From: Chrysomallon squamiferum
Taxonomy: Eukaryota; Mollusca; Gastropoda; Neomphalida; Peltospiridae
DNA length: 64,000 nt
Direction: 5' to 3'
Assembly (NCBI GenBank): GCA_012295275.1
Contig: CM022676.1
Span: forward strand, 9,928,086 to 9,992,085
Shown: one piece after another, positions 39,748 to 48,520 of the stretch
Layout of the letters: every line of letters starts with the position of its first letter
Numbering within the stretch: the stretch's first letter is position 1
Position numbers and translations under genes: made by a program
Notes under the pieces: model-generated
Databases searched by the model: none
Told to the model about the DNA's origin: nothing
The model's input: the letters and a program-made list of their open reading frames with translations, nothing else

Positions 39748-41210
39748 TACATCGCTTTTCTTAATGCATTTTTGATATATTTTATAGTTACTGATAAAAA
39801 AAACATTCCAAGTCAAAATTGTTCAATATCACTTTTAAATTTCAGTTCACTGTTGCATATATACATGATATCTGTTACTTACATGTAAAATACATTTTTG
39901 ATACATATTACCTCCTGCTGTCTTTATAGTTAAAAACTGGTAAAAAAAAAAACATTCCATGTTAAAATTGTTTGAATCACTGTTAAGTTTCACGTTCTAA
40001 CTGTAACATATACATGATATCTGTTACTTAGTTGTAAAATATATTTTTATATACTTTACCTCCAATTTATAGTTAAAAACAGGTAAAAACAAAAACATTA
40101 AAAAAAACCTATTAAAAAGTTTTCTAATGTTATTGTCATATTTCAAATCCTATCTTCTTTGGCATAGAATTAAAAAAAAAAAAAATTGATGTGTTTTACA
40201 TCATATTGTCACTGCAGTAAAACATGATATACATTCTCTAAAATTAAAATTAAAGTTTTATCTCAAACTATAGTTAAAAACACAGCAATTACTGTGAAAT
40301 CCATTCAAGATTTCTGATTGGACTACCTGTTAAACTTCACACTACTGTCTGTGGTATAATTTATTATATAAGTTGCTTAGTTATAAAAAGTATTAAAGTT
40401 TTCTATTATTTTTATCTCTATATAATGCTCTATAGTAAAACACATTCCACTAAAGCTTTCCAATGTTAACTTTTACATTTACATTTATACCTGTAATATG
40501 ACCATGGTACTTTGTTATAAAATCCATTCTAGTACATTTTACCTCATTCTTTTACTGCTGTAAAAAAATAACTGTTATAAATTGTTTCACAACTGTTGTT
40601 ATTATTCTTTATATTAATTATTATGTCTAAGTATAAACATATCTTTTATTTTCTTATAAAATTAAAGCTTTCACGACAATTTAATTTATACTGCAAGCAT
40701 TTATAATTCTGTCTGAACATTTTTTCTTGTGCCTTTTTCAGTTTATTCTGAAATAAAATCTGTTACATTTTTTATTTGAAAATTTTTCATAAAATTAAAT
40801 TCTATGGTAAAAAAAAAATATTAATAATATTTCATCAATGTTGTCACGTTTGTTTGATATCTAACATGCTGCTGGACAGTTAGCATTGATATTTATCATT
40901 CCAATTTTGAATTATCACTTTTACACATTTATTTGACATCAAACATATCATTTTCATACTTCATCTCTATCCATATTTACCATATTGCATCGTTAGATAT
41001 GTTTCATTAATCATTTATGTCTGTTGCATTTCATTCATCATCTACCTTGTGTTAATATTTCATTTATCGTCTTCGGTTTTGTGTTACAATCATTTTAAAA
41101 CTGTTTGGTGTGTTGAGGTACTTATCATCTTATCCTTTCAGATGTATTATAGTCATTTATCCCATACCATACATTATCATCCTACTTTAATACACTCATA
41201 AGTGTATGAT
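39715..41210. repeat. Degenerate tandem repeat (~120-150 bp) overlapping the LRR gene's 3' end
   Basis: Units contain 'TTTCA...CTGT.GCATATACATGATATCTGTTACTTA..TGTAAAATACATTTTTGATACAT', then 'TATAGTTAAAAAC..GTAAAAAAAACATTCCA..T.AAAATTGTT'. Clear copies begin near 39718, 39840 and 39988, and decayed ones continue to about 41200. The first copy contains the last ten or so codons and the stop codon of the LRR gene. Confidence 0.82.
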
Positions 41211-41404
41211 ACCTGTTGTATTATATATATCTGAAAAAAAGCAGAAATCATGTGACAATCTGATATGGTTTGTAAAAGGAGAAATTAATATATTTTATAA
41301 ATGGAAAACACTCTTTTTGTGGAGTATAATCATACAGAATTGTAAATATCAAGTATGGTAACAAAAATGTACCATCATCTGTGAGATTATTTTTTATTAA
41401 TTAA

Positions 41405-41423
41405 TTTATTTATTTACTTATTA

Positions 41424-41473
<50 letters not shown>

Positions 41474-41700
41474 TGTGCTGGGGTGTCATTAAGCAGTCAT
41501 TCATTCATTTATTACTATTACTATTATTTTACCACTACTACCATTACCACCACCACCACTACCACTACCACAATTACTATTATTATTGATATTGTTGTTG
41601 TTATTATTATCATTATTACTATTACTACTACTACTACTTATTATTTGTTGTTACTGATGGTGGTTGTGGTAGTAGTAGTAGTAGTAATAGTAGTAATGAC
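41405..41700. repeat. ATT/ACT/GTA trinucleotide array
   Basis: (ATT)n at 41415-41470, then mixed TAC, CAC, ATT and AGT triplets to 41697. The open frames through it are artefacts of the period. Confidence 0.93.
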
Positions 41701-42193
41701 TAAAGTAACATACTTAAAAAGACAGATCAGTGACTAAGCAATTCTTTTACACTAATTTAATTAAAAAAAATGAACATTAATCAAAGGGCAGACTACTTGT
41801 TTCTGTAAGCTGTAAGGCAATCTGAGTTACTTACCTTTAGTGGGATATACATTTTTTTTTTTTTTTTTCCATGATCTCAAAATTAAAATTCGTTTGTTAC
41901 AAATTTTGAACTTTTTAATTAACAGACAGTTTATATACATATATATTGATAGAATTTTATTTACATAAATAATTTTTTTTTTATATATATATATATATAT
42001 ATATATTGGTATTTTAATTTTATTTTGATAGTTCAGTGTGGGTAAGGATGGACTTAAACTGCCTGTGATGCCAAACTTTTCATTACATTTATCAGCAATA
42101 AATAATTGTTAATACTTTATTTTTCATTAATAGGTGGGGGAGTTATTTACAGACTGACACATTTATATTGTTGAAGTTGCTATTATTATTGCA

Positions 42194-42273
<80 letters not shown>

Positions 42274-43024
42274 AGACACCACAACACAGATGATAGCATG
42301 ATCATGGCAAACCTGGTGAAAAAGTTGCTGTTTAGAAAAATTGCAGTTTCCATGAAGGTAATGAATCCTTGAATTGAAAATTCAAATTAATTTATTTTTG
42401 TAAAAGTTGTGTATAAAAGAATTTTGTGTACTTTGTGTTTTGTCTTTTATATATGTGTACATATGGGTGTGTATGGCTGGCTATGTGTGGGTGTGTCTGG
42501 ATGCTAGTTCTGTGTGTGTCGGTGAGGGTGTGGGTGTGGGTGTGGGTGTGAGACCCACTACATCAATCAAGGCTTAAACTGTACTGCTAGTATCGAATTT
42601 TAGCCAACAATAATGAAGTAATAACAAAATTTCCAATTTTTATAGTTTGCTAAAAACAAATTAGATATATCTATGATCCAGTGATAAAACTTATAGATGT
42701 TCATCCTAAGTGTATTTTTAACTATGCAGTTATTTTCAGGATCCCTTATTCTCAAAGAAAAAGGCAGAAATGGGGTATGATTAATGATACTTACAGCAGC
42801 AACGAATTGTCTAAATGTTCCTTCTTGTATACACAAAACTACATTCCATTACCTTTAAGTGGGATAGATGATGTTGAGATTCGATCCAGGAACCTATCAA
42901 ACATCAGTTTTGCAGTTAAATCAGTGACCTGTAGCCTATATATTTTATTAATAAGAAGTAAAAATAACTGAGAGAAATGTTTATTTACTCATTCTTAAAT
43001 ATGCAGAGTAAAGAAAAACACAAA
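41701..43024. other. Non-coding; ATT tract at 42180-42271
   Basis: TA tract at 41982-42005, a pure ATT array of about 80 bp at 42192-42271, and GTGTGGG repeats near 42520-42550. 42870-42890 holds a box-B-like GAGATTCGATCC that could be a SINE scrap. No coding exon is supported. Confidence 0.5.
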
Positions 43025-43026
43025 AT

Positions 43027-43114
43027 AATGAGATCTAAAAAGCTTTATTTTGTGAAAATATTTTAACCTATGTTAAGCAACAGTTTTGCAAAATCTTCAG
43101 TCATCATCACTACT
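43027..43114 (-). other. Putative terminal 3' UTR exon of the repeat-protein gene
   Basis: Read on the minus strand, a strong acceptor (TTTTTTTTCAG ending at plus position 43115) opens an exon that carries AATAAA at plus 43044-43049. The exon end, some 20 nt past the signal, is estimated. It would pair with the donor at 44023 to make a 909-nt intron lying wholly after the stop codon of the gene at 44046-45432. Splice and polyadenylation signals are visible; the link is inferred. Confidence 0.55.
43044..43049 (-). terminator. AATAAA polyadenylation signal
   Basis: The minus strand reads AATAAA here, about 65 nt into the putative last exon of the repeat-protein gene. Confidence 0.5.
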
Positions 43115-43499
43115 CTGAAAAAAAAGAAGTAAATAAGTATGTTAATAAGTAAAAATATCTCAAGAGTAAATAAATAACAAGTAAATAAATGAGTAGACAA
43201 AAAAAAAAGTAAAAAAGTAATAAATAAATGGATAATATATAAACTAGAAATTGAGCAAATTATTAAGGGATTAAATAAATAAATAAATAAAATAAGCGAG
43301 TTAATAAATAACTCAATCAATCGGTCTATAAATAAATACATGTAAAAGAGAATCCATACTTCCTAACCATGTCATGCATTTTATACTGTTCATAAAATAT
43401 GACCCTATAGCAAATTATCTATTATTTTAAAAAACAAATAAGAACTGAATAAAAATACTAAATCGTACTCAACAAGATTTTTTTCAGAACGTATCTCGA

Positions 43500-43620
43500 C
43501 ATTTCGCATGACGTAACTATGCTTGTTGTTTACCACGTGACAAAAATATCACCAACGGTTACGCAATAGTGACGTCACTACAAAGGATTTACTACGCGTG
43601 GATTCAAAATGCAATTTTAA
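43500..43620. promoter_or_regulatory. CRE plus E-box cluster inside the 3' UTR intron
   Basis: CACGTG at 43534-43539 and a perfect TGACGTCA at 43570-43577 lie in a complex, CpG-containing block, with ATGACGTAAC at 43509. It could be an intronic enhancer of the divergent gene pair or an alternative promoter. Binding is inferred from motif only. Confidence 0.35.
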
Positions 43621-44045
43621 ACTACGATAAAGCTATCCACTATCGAAACATTCTTGTCATACGCATTAGTTCTATTTTAAAGTTTTAAACATGAGATGCA
43701 TATTAATATATGGAACACATATCCAAGCTCTCACTGGATATTCTCGACAGAATCGCTTTTGTCAGTTCCTATTCGATAGTTCCTAATTCCGTAAAGGTAT
43801 GAGAAAGATGTAATTGGTTTATACTTCGCAGATACGGAGATGTTTAACCATGTGCCATAACGTTGTTATTTTCTGTTCATTTTTTGGCAGCATTAGAAAA
43901 TAAAATGTTAAGCGGGAGATTTAGAAAAACAGAAGACATATGTATATAAATATATAATATAATATGCACAGTCAAGATTATTATTATTAGTAGCAGTAGT
44001 AGTAGTAGTAGTAGTAGTCTTACCTTTAATCCGCAAAAATAAACA

Positions 44046-45432
44046 TTAGCTTATTACGGCCGTACCAGCAGCATTGGAGTCTCCAGTCATTGGTCTGTTG
44101 AATCTGCCGAAAAAGCCGAAACTTGGTCGCCTGAATCCTGCCATAAATGCGTATTTCGGTCTCTGCGGTCTGTACTGACTAAACCGACCAAACGCAGGTC
44201 GAAAGGCGAAGGCTGGCTGGGTTGCTCCTGGTGCTCCTGTTGCTTCTGGAGCCGCTGGAGACTCTGGAAATTCTGGAGCCGCTGGTTGTCCAAACGGATT
44301 TGGCCTAACGAAAGGATTTGGCCTAACGAATGGATTCGGTCTGACGAATGGATTTGGTCTAGCGAATGGATTTGGTCTAGCGAATGGATTCGGTCTGGCG
44401 AATGGATTCGGTCTAGCGAATGGATTTGGACGTCCGAATGCTGCTGGTTGTCCAAAAGGATTCGGTTGTCCGAATGATCCTGGTGCACCTGGTGGTGGTG
44501 GTGGTGGTGGAATAATTGATTGCTGTGCTGGATCTGATCCGTCTGGATTTGTTGCATCTGGTAATGATTTGTCCGCGGCAGGATCTTCACTTGGAGGTGT
44601 TTCTTCGGAAGGATCATCAGCTGCAGGTTCTTGGGCTGCAGGATCGTCACTTGGAGGTGTTTCTTCGGAAGGATCATCAGCTGCAGGTTCTTGGGCTGCA
44701 GGATCGTCACTTGGAGGTGTTTCTTCGGAAGGATCCTCAGCTGCAGGATCGTCACTTGGAGGTGTTTCTTCGGAAGGATCATCAGCTGCAGGATCGTCAC
44801 TTGGAGGTGTTTCTTCGGAAGGATCCTCAGCTGCAGGATCGTCACTTGGAGGTGTTTCTTCGGAAGGATCCTCAGCTGCAGGATCGTCACTTGGAGGATT
44901 TCTTCGGAAGGTTTCTTCAGCTGCAGGATCATCACTTGCAGGTTTTCTTCGGGCCTCAGCTGCAGGATCGTCACTTGGAGGTGTTTCTTCGGAAGGATCA
45001 TCAGCTGCAGGATCGTCACTTGGAGGTGTTTCTTCGGAAGGATCCTCAGCTGCAGGATCGTCACTTGGAGGTGTTTCTGCGGAAGGATCATCAGCTGCAG
45101 GATCGTCACTTGGAGGTGTTTCTGCGGAAGGATCCTCATTTGCAAGTTCTTGAGCGGCAGGTTCCTCTGAAGGTGGTGGTGGTGGTGGTGGTGGGAGCGC
45201 ATTCAGAAAGTTACTTACGATGGGGTTGAGGATGTTTTGTATATTTGGTGGAAGTTTTGCCACATAATCTTTGATAGCCTGAGCAGCGTTCTGCAGTTTT
45301 GCCGCCATGTCTGGCGGAATCTGTTTCGCCATTGCTTGCGCTACATTTGCGAGCCCGTAGCCACGGCGGAAGTAGCCGAGACAAGGGATTGGCGCAAGCG
45401 AAAACGAGGCAAAGCAGCAGGATTTTATTCAT
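44046..45432 (-). CDS. Secreted block-charged repetitive protein, with one frameshift after the signal peptide
   Basis: Minus-strand ATG at 45432 opens a signal peptide (MNKILLLCLVFACA). The frame then shifts by one base within about 60 bp; one C fewer in the CCC at plus 45385-45387 would join it to the long frame, which stays open to the TAA at 44046-44048. The long frame has (1) a head of about 60 residues with a helical Ala/Leu/Asn-rich stretch and LPPNIQNILNP; (2) a Pro8 run; (3) about twelve 15-residue acidic units, consensus EDPSEETPPSDDPAA; (4) a second Pro run; (5) about eight NPF-A/V-RP hexapeptides flanked by FGQP; (6) a basic Arg/Phe/Tyr tail ending TAVIS. The alternation of strongly acidic and basic-aromatic blocks resembles extracellular matrix, adhesive or biomineral proteins. 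I recognise no family and assign no function. A TATA box lies 39 nt before the ATG, and a donor follows the stop by 22 nt. Confidence 0.72.
44275..44475 (-). repeat. 18-bp coding repeat (NPF-A/V-RP)
   Basis: Tandem 18-bp units on the minus strand encode Asn-Pro-Phe-(Ala/Val/Gly)-(Arg/Gln)-Pro. Ala and Val variants are grouped (five Ala-type, then three Val-type), showing expansion by local duplication. Confidence 0.9.
44572..45150 (-). repeat. 45-bp coding minisatellite (acidic 15-mer)
   Basis: About twelve tandem 45-bp units on the minus strand. Two copies carry an extra QEPAA. Two adjacent units (plus 44885-44960) are shortened or shifted and read Arg-Arg where the others read Glu-Glu. Because 45 is a multiple of three, long antisense frames also stay open on the plus strand. 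Confidence 0.93.
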
Positions 45433-45470
45433 GGCGTGAGTAACCACCTAAGTTAGACAGTCAAACACAT

Positions 45471-45477
45471 TTTTATA
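45471..45477 (-). promoter_or_regulatory. TATA box of the repeat-protein gene
   Basis: The minus strand reads TATAAAA, 39-45 nt upstream of the ATG at 45432. It predicts a transcription start near 45446 and a leader of only about 14 nt. That excludes the upstream in-frame ATG at 45447 as the start. Confidence 0.7.
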
Positions 45478-45559
45478 CAATTCTCAAATTTCGTCATCTG
45501 TTTCTCGAACGTAACTCAGTACACTTTGCGTTATTTGCACAGTTCTGACGCAAATCCTT

Positions 45560-46440
45560 TTCTTTTCTGGGTTTTTTTTTTTTTTTTTTTTTTTTCTTTT
45601 TACCTTTTGTTCTGTTGTATCGACATGATAAACTATGAACATCTGTAAATTCAAAAACGTAATAATGATTACAATAATAATAATAATAATAATCATAATA
45701 ATAATAATATATTATTATAATCTTTATAATTGTTTTTATTTCATTGATTTGCCTACACTGCAGATGTTTCAAAATAAATATTTGTTTCTTAAACTAAATT
45801 TAAATCACCTACGTACTTTTGTACATTTCCTAATTTACTATTTTAGTTTTTTTTATTATTTTTAGGTTTTGTTAATAGCTTGTTATATTATGTCTTATTT
45901 AACTGGTATCTGGTATAAAAAATAAAAAAAAAAAAAAAATACAAACAAACAAAAAAACAAATAATAAATAAATAAATAAACGACAACCACCACCACGACA
46001 ATAATAATAACTAAAGCAATTCGTTACTGTCACATTTTTAATATGACTACTTTATTATTAGTTAAGGTTGTTTTCAATAAAATGACGACATATAATCTTA
46101 GCTTATTTACTGTCCATAAATTATTTCTTGACAAAACCTACTTAATTAATGAAAAACGTCATAAATATAATTAAAAATATACGAAATGGCGATTCTTATT
46201 ATTGTTTTTTTAATTGTTGCTCGTATTTTATGGTAATACTTTATTATTAGCAAAGGTTGTTACACACATCTATGATACACTGTTAAGCCATTAGTGCGAG
46301 TTTGAGTAATAAGTAGGTCATGGTCAACAGATATGTTCCGTCTGTATTGTATTAATTTGTGTTTATTTATAACAGGTAGGAAGCTGATAGGTAAACACAG
46401 AATAATAAGGAAACCATAAGCAAACAAAGACTGTGTATTT
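45560..46440. other. Intergenic spacer of the divergent pair
   Basis: AT-rich spacer with a poly-T run (45571-45596), AAT/ATA triplet tracts (45670-45715) and a TAAA tract near 45960. No gene was seen. It separates the two TATA boxes by about 1.1 kb. Confidence 0.6.
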
Positions 46441-46449
46441 TTTCTTTTA

Positions 46450-46457
46450 TGACGTCA
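46450..46457. promoter_or_regulatory. Perfect CRE palindrome upstream of the 97-residue protein gene
   Basis: TGACGTCA lies about 120 bp before the TATA box at 46573. CREB/ATF-type factors bind this motif in animals; use here is inferred from position. Confidence 0.45.
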
Positions 46458-46572
46458 TTAATACTGCACCTGACGATTTGTTTACTTTTGCTGCGTGGTG
46501 CAGACAAAGAATCAAGACAAAACCACACATGCAACTGTCGTTACATCGATATTTATTTTAGTTCAACAAACG

Positions 46573-46580
46573 TATAAATA
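46573..46580 (+). promoter_or_regulatory. TATA box of the 97-residue protein gene
   Basis: TATAAATA lies 40-47 nt upstream of the ATG at 46620, nearly the same spacing as in the divergent neighbour. It predicts a leader of roughly 15 nt. Confidence 0.7.
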
Positions 46581-46619
46581 TCTTGCAAAATTAAAGAGGC
46601 ATCTTACAATACAGACGTC

Positions 46620-46913
46620 ATGTCTCGTTTTCTACTTCTAATTTTGGTTTTGGCGGTCATCACGCCTGCGTATTCGCATTATTACCGCTACCGGTACCGC
46701 CATCATCATCACAGGAATCCATACGCAAAGCAAATAGCTCCGTTTTTCTGCTTCTTGGAAAAACAGGTTCCAGGCATTCTGAATGCACTGTCAAACTTCG
46801 GCGCCAATTTGCCCAGTAATCTGCTGCAGAATCCAGCTTTTCAGGCAATAGTCGCAGCCATATTGCAGGCGCAGCAGACGTCTGGTATTCCTCCGCCAGT
46901 ACTTGGAAAATAA
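46620..46913 (+). CDS. Small secreted His/Arg/Tyr-headed protein (97 aa)
   Basis: A complete single-exon frame of 97 codons, TAA at 46911-46913. Residues 1-19 form a classical signal peptide (MSRFLLLILVLAVITPAYS). The mature start is unusual: HYYRYRYRHHHH, rich in His, Arg and Tyr. A helical body follows with LPSNLLQNP and a PPP near the end. The AKQI..P motif and the LP.N...NP stretch also occur in the head of the divergent repeat protein, so I infer the two are paralogues, with this one lacking the acidic and NPF repeats. One cysteine is visible (FFCFLE). A donor (GTAAGT) begins 8 nt after the stop codon. The function is unknown; a secreted structural or peptide-like product is plausible. 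Confidence 0.8.
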   Translation: MSRFLLLILVLAVITPAYSHYYRYRYRHHHHRNPYAKQIAPFFCFLEKQVPGILNALSNFGANLPSNLLQNPAFQAIVAAILQAQQTSGIPPPVLGK

Positions 46914-46920
46914 ATAGTAC

Positions 46921-46976
46921 GTAAGTCAGATATTTGGTTATTCTTGAAAGTTCTGAATGTTTTTAAGTTTTAAAAT

Positions 46977-47011
<35 letters not shown>

Positions 47012-48412
47012 TTTTGCGTGATTAAAATAAATAGTTATAAATTATATTTTGAATACTTTCAAATTAATGTTTATTATTATTTTTTCTTCCATTCTTATTA
47101 TATTATATTATAATTATTTATTTTTATATCTATATATTTTTTTTTTTCAAATAATAAACTATACAACAGACATGGGCAAATTGCGGCCTGCGGCTCTTCC
47201 TAAATGGCTCGAGAAATTTTACGAGGAAAATAACATTTATTAAAATTTTATTTGCTTCATTTCGTTCTCAAGTGTTCGCTCTCATTCAAAGCGCTTTGGA
47301 AAACCATTTGTCAAAGGGGAATAACTGTTACATGCGCGACTGATATCCCTTACTTATTAATACTTAACAATATTTTCCATCCATGTGATTTTCAGTCTGG
47401 ATCAGAATCTTCGAGAGCCTTTACTTCGCATTTCTACGTCAGCAAACGAGAATTACTGATTTAATGTTTAATTACTGATTTCATCGCATAAACGATATTT
47501 CTTGAATTTTAAAACATGGCGTATTTTCATACACAAGAAATGTTCATAATTAAAAAATTTCTCTCGGGATTTTACTATTTTTATATAAATTTTTATTAAT
47601 TATCTTTGTGTTAAAGTTACCTTCGAATTTACATGGAACAAATGAAATTATTTAATCGTCATATATGTTAAATATACACGTTTAATTTAAAGTAAATAGT
47701 TTTGATAAAAAAAAGTTTATCCGATTATGAAAATGAAAAAATGTTCTTTTATACACGGAAGTGACTGATCGTATTCCTACTGAATACACTGATTTTTAGA
47801 GTATTCATTTTAACTTTTAATGCAATGTGTTAATCACATTGATAGAAGTGATAATATAATACCAAGACTTCAGTTGTTTTTTTGTTTGTTTGTTTTTTTT
47901 TTTTTTTTTGTCATTTTTTTCGTTGAAAAGATTGTTTAACCGAATAAAATAATAAATAAATAAATAATTAAATTTAAGAATAAAATATTTACTTTTCCGC
48001 ATTTTTTTTTTAAATTATTACGTGTATGGTCTTATATAGTGAAAATGATAGAGATACCTTCAACGAAACATTGAATTATTTTTAAAAGTGCGGCCCGCCT
48101 AAAGCGGCCCAATATTCGAATAAGGTTGCCCGTGCCTGGTATAAAATATAATAATTATTTTTTGAGAAGGAGTCTGGCGTTATATAGTTTTTATACATTT
48201 CTTTTTGACGAAACGATATATTTATGCAAAATTTTTTTGTTAATTTATAATTTACTGAAACACGTGTATAATAATAAAATGCATGACTGCGAAATTAAGT
48301 ATTCGTAATTAAGGTTAAATACATTTATTATTATTAGTATAAAACACTGACATATTAGATATTTTTACAAATAATTTTCTTCCGTTAAGTTTATTTATTT
48401 TCCATCTTTCAG
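46921..48412 (+). other. Putative 3' UTR intron of the 97-residue protein gene
   Basis: Donor GTAAGT at 46921-46926 and acceptor TTTCCATCTTTCAG ending at 48412. The intron begins 8 nt after the stop codon, mirroring the neighbour gene. It contains an AAT tract (46979-47010), the hAT-like element at 47167-48138 and AT-rich filler. Confidence 0.55.
47167..48138. mobile_element. hAT-like non-autonomous transposon
   Basis: The left end reads CAGACATGGGCAAATTGCGG; the right end, read in reverse, starts CAGGCACGGGCAACCTT. The subterminal GCGGCC(T/C)GC strings at both ends (near 47179 and 48089) are in inverted orientation. Flanking 8-mers CTATACAA (47159-47166) and GTATAAAA (48139-48146) match in six of eight positions, fitting a decayed 8-bp target-site duplication, as hAT elements make. 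No transposase frame is present in its 972 bp. Confidence 0.75.
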
Positions 48413-48520
48413 AAAAAATGAAGGACGTCCAAAGAGAAGAGGTTTGGAATGTACAACCATCAAAGAAAAAACTTAAGAAATATGTATGAACACAAAATAA
48501 AATAGATTTAAAAATATATG
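48413..48520 (+). other. Putative terminal 3' UTR exon of the 97-residue protein gene
   Basis: The exon follows the acceptor at 48411-48412 and contains AATAAA at 48496-48501. The 3' end is estimated. An ATG at 48418 opens a 23-codon Lys-rich frame that I do not call. Confidence 0.5.
48496..48501 (+). terminator. AATAAA polyadenylation signal
   Basis: Canonical hexamer about 85 nt into the putative last exon of the 97-residue protein gene. Confidence 0.5.

Noticed and set aside
44516-45229. Long plus-strand open frames (up to 237 codons) antisense to the repeat-protein gene
   Set aside because: They exist because the 45-bp unit is a multiple of three without stops in those frames. They have no TATA box, signal peptide or splice context of their own.
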